The notes below the pieces were generated by a model that saw nothing but the letters and a program-made list of their open reading frames with translations, did no database searches and had not been told where the DNA came from. Positions 25,287-34,173 of a stretch of DNA of 64,000 bases are shown piece after piece. Both the position numbers and the translations under genes were made by a program. Source of the stretch: Heliorestis convoluta (lineage in GTDB: Bacteria; Bacillota; Desulfitobacteriia; Heliobacteriales; Heliobacteriaceae); contig NZ_CP045875.1 of NCBI RefSeq assembly GCF_009649955.1, positions 1,903,501 through 1,967,500 on the forward strand. Reading direction: 5' to 3'. Within the stretch, counting starts at the first letter, position 1. Each line of letters begins with the position of its first letter.

Positions 25287-26483
25287 ATGATCGTTTTAGT
25301 CATTAACTCCGGTAGCTCGTCACTAAAGTATCAGGTCTTCAATATGAAAGAAGAAAAACTACTGGCCAAAGGACTGGTAGAACGAATTGGTATTGGAGGT
25401 TCTTCGCTTACGCATCAACCGCTTGGACAAGAACCCATTGTCACCAAAGAAGATATTCCTGATCATAACAAAGCAATTCAAATGACTGTTGCTGCTCTAA
25501 CAGACCCTCAATCGGGCGTTGTCAAGTCAATGGAAGCGATTGAAGCCATAGGGCATCGAGTCGCTCATGGCGGTGAACAATTTGCCGACTCCATATTAAT
25601 TAATGATGAAGTGACTGAAGGGATAAGAAAGCTAATTGAACTGGCACCATTGCACAATTCACCGGCCTTGATGGGGATAGAGGCTTGTGCCAGAATGCTC
25701 CCGAAAACGCCTCAAGTTGCTGTCTTTGATACAGCCTTCCATCAATCTATACCGGAGAAGGCTTATTACTATGCCTTGCCTTATGAAATATCAAAGAAAT
25801 ACGCCTTGCGAAGATATGGCTTCCACGGCACGTCTCACAAATATGTAGCGGAAAAAGCAGCTCAATTGTTGCAAAAAGATATCGTTGATCTGAAAATTAT
25901 TACTTGCCATCTTGGCAACGGAGCGTCTATCGCTGCTGTAGCGCAAGGAAAATCAGTGGACACTTCCATGGGCTTCACGCCTTTAGAAGGGTTGGTGATG
26001 GGCACGCGCATTGGTGATATGGACCCAGCAAGCTTGCTTTTTCTCATGGAAAAAGAAGGAATGAATACAGAAGAAATGAATCAATTCCTCAATAAAAAAT
26101 GCGGCGTCCTTGGTATATCAGGTTATTCCAGCGATTTTCGCGATCTGGAAACGGAAGCCAACAATGGAAACCACCGTTGTCAATTGGCTTTAGACATATT
26201 TGCCTATCGTGTTACTAAATATATTGGCGCTTATGCGGCTGCTATGAATGGTGTTGATGCCATTGTATTTACAGCGGGCCTGGGAGAAAATTCTCCTACG
26301 ATGCGCCAAGCTGTCTCAAAAAATCTTAGCTATTTAGGTGCAGAAATCGAAGATGATAAAAACAATCAACGAGGGCAAGTAGAAATATCCAAAGAAAATA
26401 GCAGATGCAAATTATTTGTTATTCCGACCAATGAAGAGCTGATGATCGGGCGGGATACTTACCGCATTGTGAAAAGTTCCTAG
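25287..26483 (+). CDS. ackA: Acetate kinase
   Basis: The 398-residue enzyme interconverts acetate plus ATP and acetyl phosphate plus ADP. The two family signatures are present: [14 protein letters not shown] at the start, and the [16 protein letters not shown] segment near 175. The [11 protein letters not shown] phosphate loop lies near 205 and the FTAGLGENS adenosine loop near 325. An AGGAGGTCC site precedes the ATG. No phosphotransacetylase gene is in the window. The ylbJ-ackA-yceD-rpmF order is common in Clostridia. It provides ATP during pyruvate fermentation. Confidence 0.97.
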   Translation: MIVLVINSGSSSLKYQVFNMKEEKLLAKGLVERIGIGGSSLTHQPLGQEPIVTKEDIPDHNKAIQMTVAALTDPQSGVVKSMEAIEAIGHRVAHGGEQFADSILINDEVTEGIRKLIELAPLHNSPALMGIEACARMLPKTPQVAVFDTAFHQSIPEKAYYYALPYEISKKYALRRYGFHGTSHKYVAEKAAQLLQKDIVDLKIITCHLGNGASIAAVAQGKSVDTSMGFTPLEGLVMGTRIGDMDPASLLFLMEKEGMNTEEMNQFLNKKCGVLGISGYSSDFRDLETEANNGNHRCQLALDIFAYRVTKYIGAYAAAMNGVDAIVFTAGLGENSPTMRQAVSKNLSYLGAEIEDDKNNQRGQVEISKENSRCKLFVIPTNEELMIGRDTYRIVKSS

Positions 26484-26503
26484 GCTACAATCATATGGAA
26501 TCA

Positions 26504-26533
26504 TTGACAAAAGACAAAATCCCTTTGTATAAT
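26504..26533 (+). promoter_or_regulatory. Sigma-A type promoter of yceD-rpmF
   Basis: A perfect TTGACA at 26504-26509 is 18 bp from a perfect TATAAT at 26528-26533; the GTG start is 33 bp downstream. Confidence 0.85.
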
Positions 26534-26565
26534 AATTGCTGGTCCTTTATTAAAGAGGTGAGCAT

Positions 26566-27111
26566 GTGAAAGTCGGACGTGTAACACTGCTTAAAGCTCG
26601 AGAGACTTGGCAGCCTCAGCAATGGTCTGGTCAAGGTTTAGAAGCCCTTGATTTAGGAAAAGACTTTCGCGTACTAGGGCCTCTCGAAGTAGAAGGAACA
26701 GTCCAGCGTGTGGAAGAAGGATATCGTTTTCAAGGCCAGCTGAAGGCTCTTATACAGGCAGCTTGTCATCGTTGCTTGCAAAAAGTTGATCTGCCTTTAG
26801 AAGTACCATTGGACGGAATTTTTTCTTCCCAACTTTTAGAGCAAAGAAATATGGAAGATGACGTTGAGGATGAGTCAGAGATACCGACCTACCTTGTAAA
26901 TAGTGAAGGTGAGTTGGACCTTCATGACTTGGTCGCCGACGCTCTTTTGTTAGCTCTACCTATGAAGGTTCTCTGTCAGGAAGATTGTCAGGGATTATGT
27001 CCACTTTGTGGATCTTATCAAAATGAACAGTCTTGTGCTTGTCAGGTTGAACAAGGTGATCCTCGCCTGGCTCCCCTCCTGGCTTTACTCAAACAGAAAG
27101 AACCATCGTAA
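26566..27111 (+). CDS. YceD family (DUF177) protein
   Basis: The 181-residue protein is of the YceD/DUF177 family, which is nearly always located before rpmF. Visible features are the LGKDFRVLGPLEVEGTV segment, the CHRCLQKVDLPLEVPLDGIF core near residue 65, the aspartate-rich LDLHDLVADALLLALP near 120, and two CX2C-type pairs near the end (CQEDCQGLCPLCG). In other bacteria YceD affects 23S rRNA accumulation. It starts with GTG after an AGAGGTGAG site. It shares a strong promoter with rpmF, which follows after 22 bp. Confidence 0.92.
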   Translation: MKVGRVTLLKARETWQPQQWSGQGLEALDLGKDFRVLGPLEVEGTVQRVEEGYRFQGQLKALIQAACHRCLQKVDLPLEVPLDGIFSSQLLEQRNMEDDVEDESEIPTYLVNSEGELDLHDLVADALLLALPMKVLCQEDCQGLCPLCGSYQNEQSCACQVEQGDPRLAPLLALLKQKEPS

Positions 27112-27133
27112 CAGCAAAAAGGAGGTGTAGGAG

Positions 27134-27313
27134 ATGGGTGTACCTCAGCATAAGAGATCGAAGTCACGGAATCGGAATCGTCGTGCCGTTATTGAGAAGC
27201 TAAAGCTTGTTAAGTTTGGCGCTTGTCCTCAATGTTCGGAACCTAAAATGCCTCACCATGTCTGCCCAAGTTGTGGTTTTTACCGCGAAAGAGCAGAGAA
27301 AAAGGCAGAATAA
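27134..27313 (+). CDS. rpmF: 50S ribosomal protein L32
   Basis: A 59-residue frame starts at an ATG 10 bp after GGAGGTG. It begins MGVPQHKRSKSRNRNRRA, the unmistakable L32 start, and carries two CXXC pairs (CPQC and CPSC) that bind zinc. It is a component of the large ribosomal subunit. It follows yceD directly and ends before the terminator at 27348. Confidence 0.97.
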   Translation: MGVPQHKRSKSRNRNRRAVIEKLKLVKFGACPQCSEPKMPHHVCPSCGFYRERAEKKAE

Positions 27314-27347
27314 GAGTTTTTTTAGTCATTTTATCGGAAAATCAGAG

Positions 27348-27376
27348 AAAGGCCTGTATAGGCCTTTTTCTTTTTG
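27348..27376 (+). terminator. Intrinsic terminator after rpmF
   Basis: AAAGGCCT and AGGCCTTT flank a GTAT loop, followed by TTCTTTTT. It separates yceD-rpmF from the fapR operon. Confidence 0.85.
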
Positions 27377-27462
27377 GGAAAAAAGGAATGTATAGGAAAA
27401 GATTGCTATAGAATCTCTTTTTTTCTTGCCTTTTAGCAACGTCGACGATATACTTAGAATTG

Positions 27463-27476
27463 TTAGCAGCTACTAA
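27463..27476. promoter_or_regulatory. Possible FapR operator upstream of fapR
   Basis: TTAGCAGCTACTAA is a near-perfect palindrome 46 bp upstream of the fapR start. Its TTAG/CTAA ends recall FapR sites of Bacillus, but the spacing is shorter than the known 17-bp repeat. Autoregulation is known for FapR; this particular site is inference. Confidence 0.3.
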
Positions 27477-27521
27477 TGAAATATCTTCATGCGCTCAATA
27501 GAGTGGAGGTGTGAAGATAGG

Positions 27522-28088
27522 GTGCGTAAAAGTAAAGAAGTACGTCATGGTAGACTCGAGAAAATTTTAGAAGAGAATCCACTACAAACAGATGGAGAGT
27601 TAGCTCGGAAACTTGGCGTAAGCATCCAAACCATACGTCTAGACCGATTAGAAATTGGTATTCCAGATTTGCGTGAACGTACACGAAGAGTGGCCGCTGA
27701 AAGATTGCAAGAAGCTCGCTCGCTCAGTGATACAGAAATCATTGGGGAAATAACGGAGCTTGTGCTCGGCCATCACGGTACTTCTCGCTTAGAAATTACG
27801 AGCAATCTCGTATTACGTAAAACATCGATAGCCAGGGGGCATCATCTTTTTGCCCAGGTCAATTCGTTGGCTGTTGCTATTGTAGATGCGCCCGTTGCAC
27901 TAACAGGCATTGCTCGAGTTCGCTATCGACGTCCTGTTAGGCTTGGTGAAGTCGTTCGTGCAGAGGCTTTTATCCTAAAGGTCGTTGGTGCACGACACAT
28001 GATTCGAGTTGTTAGCAAAGTGGAAGAAGAAGTTGTTCTCTCCGGCCGATTTTATGTCGTTGCCCGTGAAGAGACATCCCGCTCATAA
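27522..28088 (+). CDS. fapR: Transcription factor FapR, fatty acid and phospholipid biosynthesis regulator
   Basis: The likely start is the GTG at 27522, which gives VRKSKEVRHGRLEKILEENPLQTDGELARKLGVSIQTIRLDR, the FapR DeoR-type winged helix with its recognition helix. An ATG at 27489 adds 11 residues without a ribosome binding site. The C-terminal hotdog domain (residues about 75-188) binds malonyl-CoA, which releases the repressor from DNA; LFAQVNSLAVAIVDAPVALTGIARVRY is the conserved effector pocket. It is the first gene of the fapR-plsX-fab operon, as in Bacillus. Confidence 0.95.
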   Translation: MRKSKEVRHGRLEKILEENPLQTDGELARKLGVSIQTIRLDRLEIGIPDLRERTRRVAAERLQEARSLSDTEIIGEITELVLGHHGTSRLEITSNLVLRKTSIARGHHLFAQVNSLAVAIVDAPVALTGIARVRYRRPVRLGEVVRAEAFILKVVGARHMIRVVSKVEEEVVLSGRFYVVAREETSRS

Positions 28089-28101
28089 GGAGGAGACCTA
28101 C

Positions 28102-29118
28102 TTGCGCATTGCCTTGGACGCCATGGGTGGCGATCATGCACCCGATGAGATCGTCAAAGGTGCTATTCAGGCGGTCGCAGAAGTGGATATGACCGTTCTG
28201 TTGGTAGGAAAAAGAGATCTACTTGAACCTTTGGTGAATCAAGCTGCTTCTTCAAAGGTTCGAGAACGTGTAGTCATCGTTGCTGCCTCAGAAGTCATTG
28301 CCATGGACGAATCTCCTGCTACAGCTTTACGAAGAAAAAAAGATGCCTCTATTGTGGTAGCCACCCGACTGGTCAAAGAAGGAGAAGCTGATGCAGTTGT
28401 TTCAGCCGGTTCCACAGGAGCCCAAATGGCCTCTTCTCTTCTTGGATTGGGTCGTATTACAGGTATTGATAGACCGGCCATTGCAACAATTATACCAACA
28501 CCGCATGGTGGTAAATTGTTGCTTGATGTAGGAGCCAATTCAGAAGCAAAGCCAAAGAATTTGCTTCAGTTTGCATTGATGGGTAGTATTTACATGGAGC
28601 GTGTCATGGGGATCAAGAAGCCTCGCGTCGGCTTATTAAATATCGGTGAAGAAGCGACGAAAGGAAACGAAGTTGCTCTTGGTGCCTATGCATTGCTTCA
28701 AGAAAATCCAATCAATTTCATTGGCAATGTGGAAGGTCGCGATATTTTTGGATCCTCTGTCGATGTTATCGTCTGTGATGGATTTGTTGGGAACATCGTC
28801 TTAAAGTTTGGAGAAGGCTTGGTCAGTGCTCTCTACAGCATGGTCAAAGAAGAATTGAAAAACAGCCGATTGGCCCAAGTGGGCGCTTTTATGGCTACAC
28901 CGGCCCTTCGAGGCATGGCCAAACGATTGGATTATGCCGAATACGGTGGAGCACCTTTGCTTGGTGTCAATGGCGTTTCAATTATTTGCCATGGATCATC
29001 GAAGGCCAAGGCCATTAAGAATGCATTACAGGTAGCACGTCAAAGTGTGGATCAAAAGATCATCAGTGCTATCCAGCAAAATATTCCAGGAAAGGGTAGT
29101 GTCCGGAATGATGACTGA
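28102..29118 (+). CDS. plsX: Phosphate acyltransferase PlsX
   Basis: A TTG at 28102, six bases after AAGGAGGAG, gives the standard N-terminus LRIALDAMGGDHAPDEIVKGAI. The 338-residue protein converts acyl-ACP to acyl phosphate, feeding PlsY in phosphatidic acid synthesis, and works at the membrane surface. Other conserved parts are AVVSAGSTGAQMASSLLGLGRI near 95, LLDVGANSEAKPKNL near 140 and VCDGFVGNIVLKFGEGL near 225. The fabH start overlaps its end by 11 bp. Confidence 0.96.
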   Translation: MRIALDAMGGDHAPDEIVKGAIQAVAEVDMTVLLVGKRDLLEPLVNQAASSKVRERVVIVAASEVIAMDESPATALRRKKDASIVVATRLVKEGEADAVVSAGSTGAQMASSLLGLGRITGIDRPAIATIIPTPHGGKLLLDVGANSEAKPKNLLQFALMGSIYMERVMGIKKPRVGLLNIGEEATKGNEVALGAYALLQENPINFIGNVEGRDIFGSSVDVIVCDGFVGNIVLKFGEGLVSALYSMVKEELKNSRLAQVGAFMATPALRGMAKRLDYAEYGGAPLLGVNGVSIICHGSSKAKAIKNALQVARQSVDQKIISAIQQNIPGKGSVRNDD

Positions 29119-30115
29119 TATGCGTTCTGTAGGTTTTTGGGGTACCGGATCCTATCTACCTGAGAAAATTATGACCAATAAAGATTTTGAGTCTATAGTC
29201 GACACAAATGATGAATGGATACGGACTAGAACGGGCATTCGGGAGCGTAGAATTGCAGCCGATCATGAAGCAACGAGTGATCTCGCTTTTCACGCAGGAC
29301 AGAAAGCCTTGGAACATGCTGGTGTAGCAGCAGAAGAGATCGATCTGGTCATTGTAGGTAGTTGCGCTTTTGATATGTATTTGCCAGCCTCCGCTTGTCT
29401 AGTGGCAGAGCGACTGGGTGCGAAAAAAGCAGCTGCCTTTGATTTGGAAACAGCTTGTACCAGCTTCGTCTATGGCTGTGCTGTAGGGGCTCAATTCATC
29501 GCAACAGGTCTCTATGAAAAAGTTCTAGTCATTGGCGCAGAAGTGATGTCTCGAATTATTGACTTTCAAGATCGTAACACCTGCGTTCTTTTTGGTGATG
29601 GTGCCGGTGCTGCTGTACTCGGTCCTGTTGAAACAGGTACAGGCATTCGCTCGATTCATTTGGGAGCCGATGGCTCAGGAGGACCTTCTCTATACGTACC
29701 CGCTGGAGGGACACGCTTACCTTTCTCTGCTTCCACGTTGGAAAAAAGAGAGCACTTTGTGCGTATGAATGGTTCTGAAGTCTATAAATTTGCTGTAAAA
29801 GTGATGGGTGAAGCAGCGTTTCAAGCTTTAGACAAAGCAGGATGGACGCAAGAAGATATTGACTTTTTCATTCCCCATCAAGCCAACTTACGCATTATCG
29901 ATTCGTCGGCGAAAAAGCTGAAAATCCCCATGGAAAAAGTAGAAATCAATCTTGATCGTTATGGTAACATGTCTGCAGCCTCCATTCCTGTAGCCCTTGA
30001 TGAAGCGGTAAGAGAAGGACGGATTGCAGAAGGCGATCGCTTGATCTTAGTCGGTTTTGGTGCTGGACTAACTTGGGGGAGCCTAGCAGTCCATTGGGTA
30101 CCACCGAAAAGATAG
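29108..30115 (+). CDS. fabH: Beta-ketoacyl-ACP synthase III
   Basis: The start at ATG 29108 overlaps plsX by 11 bases; ATGs at 29111 and 29120 are alternatives. The 335-residue enzyme condenses acetyl-CoA or a branched acyl-CoA with malonyl-ACP to start fatty acid synthesis. The catalytic triad is visible: Cys in DLETACTSFVYG near 116, His in FFIPHQANLRI near 257, and Asn in LDRYGNMSAASIP near 286. The N-terminal GFWGTGSYLPEKIMTN is typical. fabK follows 40 bp later. Confidence 0.96.
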   Translation: MMTDMRSVGFWGTGSYLPEKIMTNKDFESIVDTNDEWIRTRTGIRERRIAADHEATSDLAFHAGQKALEHAGVAAEEIDLVIVGSCAFDMYLPASACLVAERLGAKKAAAFDLETACTSFVYGCAVGAQFIATGLYEKVLVIGAEVMSRIIDFQDRNTCVLFGDGAGAAVLGPVETGTGIRSIHLGADGSGGPSLYVPAGGTRLPFSASTLEKREHFVRMNGSEVYKFAVKVMGEAAFQALDKAGWTQEDIDFFIPHQANLRIIDSSAKKLKIPMEKVEINLDRYGNMSAASIPVALDEAVREGRIAEGDRLILVGFGAGLTWGSLAVHWVPPKR

Positions 30116-30155
30116 TTATTTGCTTAAATAGAGAGAAGCTAGAGGAGGATACTGG

Positions 30156-31106
30156 GTGAGAACTGTTTTATGTGACCTCTTAGGAATAGAATATCCGATC
30201 CTGCAGGGTGGGATGGCCTGGGTGGCCACGGCGGAACTCGCAGCAGCCGTTTCGGAGGCTGGTGGCCTTGGTATTTTAGGTGCCGGTCAAGCGCCAGCTG
30301 ACTGGATTGATCACGAGATTCGGAAAATTAAAGAACAAACATCAAAACCTTTTGGTGTCAATGTAATGCTTCGTTCCCCTCATGTGGACGATGTAATGAA
30401 TGTAATTATTGAGCATAAAGTAAAAGTTATTACCACAGGTGCTGGCAATCCTGGCAAGTACATTCCACGCCTTAAAGAGATTGGTACCAAAGTCATTCCT
30501 GTTGTATCAGCTGTAGCGCTAGCCCAAAGACTGGAAAAGTCTGGCGTTGATGCGGTCATTGCAGAAGGCATGGAGTCAGGTGGACACGTTGGAGAAATGA
30601 CAACGATGGCACTCGTGCCACAAATTGTAGATGCTGTTAACATTCCTGTTATTGCAGCAGGTGGCATTGCCGATGGTCGTCAAATGGCTGCAGCTATCGC
30701 TTTAGGTGCTGTAGGTGTACAGATCGGGACACGATTTATGTGTGCCCAGGAATGTGCCATTCACAATAATGTAAAAGAAACGATCTTAAAAGCCAAAGAT
30801 CGTGATACCGTTGTGACGGGACGTCCTACAGGACACCCTGTCCGAGTTATCAAAAATAAGCTGACTAGGCAGTTTGATGAGTTAGAACGGCAAGCTGCTC
30901 CAGCAGAACAATTTGAGGCTTTAGGTGTAGGCAAACTTCGTCTTGCCATGGTAGATGGTGAAGTCGATCATGGATCTGTGATGGCTGGCCAAGTTGCTGG
31001 TATGATATGTAAAGAGCAAAGCTCTTCTGAAATCATTCAAGAAATTATGCAGGAAGCCAAAACTGTTATGTCCAATATGACAACCATTGTTAGTGCAAAA
31101 GCATAG
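30156..31106 (+). CDS. fabK: Enoyl-ACP reductase FabK (flavin-dependent, NMO superfamily)
   Basis: The 316-residue protein is a TIM-barrel FMN enzyme that reduces enoyl-ACP with NAD(P)H. It shows LGIEYPILQGGMAWVATAELAAAVSEAGGLGILGAG at the start, GMESGGHVGEMTTMALVPQIVDAV near residue 140 and VIAAGGIADGRQMAAAIALGAVGVQIGTRF near 165-195, which holds the FMN phosphate site. Position between fabH and fabD supports FabK over nitronate monooxygenase. No fabI is in the window. The start is a GTG after AGAGGAGG. Confidence 0.93.
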   Translation: MRTVLCDLLGIEYPILQGGMAWVATAELAAAVSEAGGLGILGAGQAPADWIDHEIRKIKEQTSKPFGVNVMLRSPHVDDVMNVIIEHKVKVITTGAGNPGKYIPRLKEIGTKVIPVVSAVALAQRLEKSGVDAVIAEGMESGGHVGEMTTMALVPQIVDAVNIPVIAAGGIADGRQMAAAIALGAVGVQIGTRFMCAQECAIHNNVKETILKAKDRDTVVTGRPTGHPVRVIKNKLTRQFDELERQAAPAEQFEALGVGKLRLAMVDGEVDHGSVMAGQVAGMICKEQSSSEIIQEIMQEAKTVMSNMTTIVSAKA

Positions 31107-31114
31107 GAGGCATT

Positions 31115-32056
31115 ATGGAAAATCAAGCATTTCTCTTTCCCGGTCAAGGATCTCAATATGTAGGCATGGGTGCTGATCTTTACGACACCTATGCAGAAGT
31201 ACGAGATGTCTACGATGAAGCCGACGAAGTACTTGGTTTTCCTTTGCGTCGTCTCTGTTTTGAAGGACCGGAAGAAGAATTGAGACTTACTGTTAATACA
31301 CAACCGGCTTTACTTGTTACATCTATTGCCATCTATCGGATTCTAGAACAAAGAGGCTGGCAACCGAAGTGGGTGGCTGGACACAGCTTAGGCGAATATT
31401 CAGCACTTGTTGCGGCCCGCTCCTTAACACTGGCAGAGGCTTTGAAGCTGGTTCGTCAGCGTGGTGCTTTTATGCAAGAAGCTGTGCCATCCGGTCAAGG
31501 GACCATGGCTGCGATCTTAGGCTTAGAAAACGCTTTGGTTGAAGAAGCTTGCGAAGAAGCAAAAGCTTTTGGCATTGTAGAACCAGCCAATTACAATGGC
31601 GCCGGTCAAGTTGTTATTGCAGGCGAAGTGAAAGCTGTTGAAAAAGCGGCCCAAGTCGCTAAAGCCAAAGGAGCAAAAAAGGTTGTGATGCTCAACGTAA
31701 GTGCACCTTTTCATTGTTCCATGATGGGCCAGGCGGCTACGTCTATGGCAAAAGTTCTAGCAAAAGCAGAGATTCAAGATGCAATTCTTCCTCTTATTGC
31801 CAATGTATCAGCAAAACCTATTCAAAAAGCAGAGGATATTCGAGAAAGTCTCATTCGACAGGTTGATCATCCTGTCAAGTGGGAACAAACGATGCAGTTT
31901 CTAGCACAACAAGGTGTAACCGAATTCTATGAGATCGGACCTGGAAAAGTCTTATCTGGTTTGGCGAAAAAAATTGTAAAAGGTTCGACCGTGAATTCTT
32001 TAGGAGATAGGGGTTCACTACAAAAGATTGTTGCATCTTCTGGGGAGAGTGGATAA
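31115..32056 (+). CDS. fabD: Malonyl-CoA:ACP transacylase
   Basis: The 313-residue enzyme transfers malonyl from CoA to ACP. The [12 protein letters not shown] start, the nucleophile loop [13 protein letters not shown] near residue 90, the catalytic His in SAPFHCSMM near 198, and the [11 protein letters not shown] end are all present. It follows fabK after eight bases and precedes fabG with one intervening base, so translation is probably coupled. Confidence 0.97.
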   Translation: MENQAFLFPGQGSQYVGMGADLYDTYAEVRDVYDEADEVLGFPLRRLCFEGPEEELRLTVNTQPALLVTSIAIYRILEQRGWQPKWVAGHSLGEYSALVAARSLTLAEALKLVRQRGAFMQEAVPSGQGTMAAILGLENALVEEACEEAKAFGIVEPANYNGAGQVVIAGEVKAVEKAAQVAKAKGAKKVVMLNVSAPFHCSMMGQAATSMAKVLAKAEIQDAILPLIANVSAKPIQKAEDIRESLIRQVDHPVKWEQTMQFLAQQGVTEFYEIGPGKVLSGLAKKIVKGSTVNSLGDRGSLQKIVASSGESG

Positions 32057-32057
32057 A

Positions 32058-32804
32058 ATGGGTGTAGACCAGAGGGTTGCCCTGGTAACAGGTGCTTCTA
32101 GAGGTATAGGACGAGCCGTGGCTTTTCAACTGGCTGAAGAAGGTTATACTGTCGTCGTGAACTTTATGGGCAATGAAGAAAAAGCCAATGAGGTTGTGGC
32201 TTCTATCACAGCCAAAGGTGGCCAGGCCATGGCGATACAAGGCAATGTCTCCCTTTTAGAAGATGTGGAGACGATGGCCCAAGAAGTAATGAATCGCTTT
32301 GGTAGAATTGATGTTCTAGTGAATAATGCCGGTATTACGAGGGATAATCTCTTAATGCGTCTTAAAGAAAATGATTGGGATGCTGTAATAGATACCAACT
32401 TAAAAGGCGTTTTTCTCTGCTCTAAAGTAGTCGCTAAGATCATGATGAAACAGCGCCAAGGCCGGATTATCAATTTAACTTCTGTCATTGGGCAAGTTGG
32501 CAATGCAGGACAGTCTAATTATGCTGCTGCAAAAGCAGGCGTGATTGGCTTTACCAAATCTTTAGCTAAAGAGTTGGCTTCTCGAAACATAACGGTAAAT
32601 GCTGTGGCACCTGGGTTTATCGTAACGGATATGACAGATAAATTGTCTACTGAATTGCGCGACTCCATGATCAAATCGATTCCCCTCGCTCGCTTTGGAC
32701 AGCCTGAAGATGTAGCGAACGTTGTTGCTTTTCTTGCATCAGAACAGGCTGCTTACATTACAGGCCAGACTATCAACGTTGATGGTGGTATGGTTATGGC
32801 CTAG
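32058..32804 (+). CDS. fabG: 3-oxoacyl-ACP reductase
   Basis: The ATG at 32058 is one base after the fabD stop; an in-frame TTG 30 bases upstream is less likely. The 248-residue short-chain dehydrogenase shows the NADPH loop [15 protein letters not shown] near residue 13, NNAGITRDN near 86, and the catalytic Ser-Tyr-Lys set in [23 protein letters not shown] near 137-158. It reduces 3-ketoacyl-ACP in the elongation cycle. acpP follows 35 bases later. Confidence 0.97.
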   Translation: MGVDQRVALVTGASRGIGRAVAFQLAEEGYTVVVNFMGNEEKANEVVASITAKGGQAMAIQGNVSLLEDVETMAQEVMNRFGRIDVLVNNAGITRDNLLMRLKENDWDAVIDTNLKGVFLCSKVVAKIMMKQRQGRIINLTSVIGQVGNAGQSNYAAAKAGVIGFTKSLAKELASRNITVNAVAPGFIVTDMTDKLSTELRDSMIKSIPLARFGQPEDVANVVAFLASEQAAYITGQTINVDGGMVMA

Positions 32805-32839
32805 TGATTTATATAAGTAATTGAAGGAGGTGAAGACAG

Positions 32840-33073
32840 GTGTCAGCAAACATTTTCGAAAAAGTTAAAGCCATTGTAGTGGAACAACTAGGAGTAGACG
32901 AGGAAGAAGTCAACATGGAGACCTCTTTCGAAGATCTTAACGCCGACTCTTTGGATATTGTAGAATTGGTCATGGCGCTAGAAGAGGAGTTCGATATCGA
33001 GATCCCCGATGAAGACGCTGAAAAGATCAAGTCCATTGGTCAGGCTGTAGAATACATTAAAGAAAATCAATAA
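32840..33073 (+). CDS. acpP: Acyl carrier protein
   Basis: The 77-residue acidic protein has the ACP fold. The phosphopantetheine serine is in [20 protein letters not shown], near residue 37. The start is a GTG nine bases after GGAGGTG. It carries acyl chains for all Fab enzymes in this cluster and for PlsX. A long imperfect hairpin occupies the gap after its stop. Confidence 0.97.
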   Translation: MSANIFEKVKAIVVEQLGVDEEEVNMETSFEDLNADSLDIVELVMALEEEFDIEIPDEDAEKIKSIGQAVEYIKENQ

Positions 33074-33187
33074 GTTGTTCCAAGAAAAAGTTGATGATGC
33101 TGATTCGGAAGTCCCGTAGAACCTACGGGGCTTCCTTCCTATAGATGAGATCCATCATACAAAGAGCAGACTTTTTTCTTGGACAAC
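33074..33187 (+). repeat. Long three-part stem structure between acpP and the second fabK-like gene
   Basis: The outer stem pairs 33074-33090 with 33171-33187 (16 pairs, one bulge on each side). A middle stem pairs ATGATG at 33094-33099 with CATCAT at 33153-33158. An apical stem pairs 33107-33119 with 33123-33135 (13 pairs including one G-U) around a three-base loop. The stems nest into one extended hairpin of 114 nt. No T-run follows the apical stem, so transcription probably continues. It may stabilise acpP mRNA, be cut by RNase III, or attenuate distal genes. Confidence 0.6.
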
Positions 33188-33204
33188 CTTTGGGGGAGTA
33201 ACGG

Positions 33205-34173
33205 GTGATTCTGCCAGAACTAAAAATTGGTCATTTAACAGCGAGAGTTCCCATTATACAAGGAGGAATGGCTGTTAAAATTTCAATGGCTCCTCTGGCT
33301 GCAGCTGTGGCGAATGAAGGCGGCATTGGTCTTATTGCAGCAACTGGCTTATCGGAAGATGAATTACGCCAGGAGATTCGCCAAGCAAAAGCATTAAGCG
33401 ACGGCATTATTGGCATTAACTGTATGTTTGCAGCAAAGGTATTTGCTAATCTTGTCAAAGTAGCGATTGAAGAAAAGATAGATCTAATTGTAGCGGGTGC
33501 AGGCTTTTCTAGAGATATATTTCAATGGGGTAAAGAATCAAACACGCCTATCGTTCCCATTGTATCTTCAGCGAGATTGGCCAAACTGGCCGAAAAGATG
33601 GGAGCCGCTGCTGTCATTGTAGAAGGCAAAGAGGCCGGCGGTCACCTCGGTACGGATGAGTCTATGAAGAAGATTGTTCCTGAAGTGGTAGAAGCCGTGA
33701 AGATACCTGTAATTGCGGCTGGTGGCATTGTTGATGGTACTGATATTGTAGAAGCTTTTCAGATGGGTGTCCAAGGCGTTCAGATGGGAACTCGTTTTGT
33801 AGCGAGTGATGAGTCGAGTGCCTCAGAAGCCTTCAAAAAGCTTTATATACAGTCTACCCACGACGACATAATCTTGATTGATAGCCCTGTTGGGTTGCCA
33901 GGTCGTGGTCTTAAAAATCCTTTTTGGCAAAAGCTTGAACAGGGTAACGATCTCGCCCCAGAAAACTGTATCGGGTGTTTAAAACATTGTTCAAGGCGCT
34001 TTTGCATCTTAGATGCTTTGAATCGAGCCCAGCAAGGCGATTTAGAATTCGGTTTGGTTTTCTCAGGCGAGGATGTAGAAAAGATTAAAGAAGTGCTACC
34101 AGTAAAAGAAATCTTCCGCAGACTCCTACAGGAAGCGGAAGACTATCCTAAGGAGAGTGTAGACATACAATGA
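33205..34173 (+). CDS. FabK-like/nitronate monooxygenase family flavoprotein with C-terminal cysteines
   Basis: This 322-residue paralogue of the upstream FabK shares the FMN TIM barrel: RVPIIQGGMAVKISMAPLAAAVANEGGIGLIAATG, EGKEAGGHLGTDESMKKIVPEVVEAV and VIAAGGIVDGTDIVEAFQMGVQGVQMGTRFVA. It differs in a cysteine-rich end, CIGCLKHCSRRFCILDAL near residue 257, which could bind an iron-sulfur cluster. The real substrate is unknown; relatives include nitronate monooxygenases and enoyl reductases. It starts with GTG and its last four bases overlap the fabF start, implying coupling to fatty acid synthesis. Confidence 0.85.
   Translation: MILPELKIGHLTARVPIIQGGMAVKISMAPLAAAVANEGGIGLIAATGLSEDELRQEIRQAKALSDGIIGINCMFAAKVFANLVKVAIEEKIDLIVAGAGFSRDIFQWGKESNTPIVPIVSSARLAKLAEKMGAAAVIVEGKEAGGHLGTDESMKKIVPEVVEAVKIPVIAAGGIVDGTDIVEAFQMGVQGVQMGTRFVASDESSASEAFKKLYIQSTHDDIILIDSPVGLPGRGLKNPFWQKLEQGNDLAPENCIGCLKHCSRRFCILDALNRAQQGDLEFGLVFSGEDVEKIKEVLPVKEIFRRLLQEAEDYPKESVDIQ

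Noticed and set aside
33107-33135. Apical stem after acpP as a transcription terminator
   Set aside because: The stem is followed by TTCCTATAG rather than a T-run, and the downstream genes belong to the same pathway.
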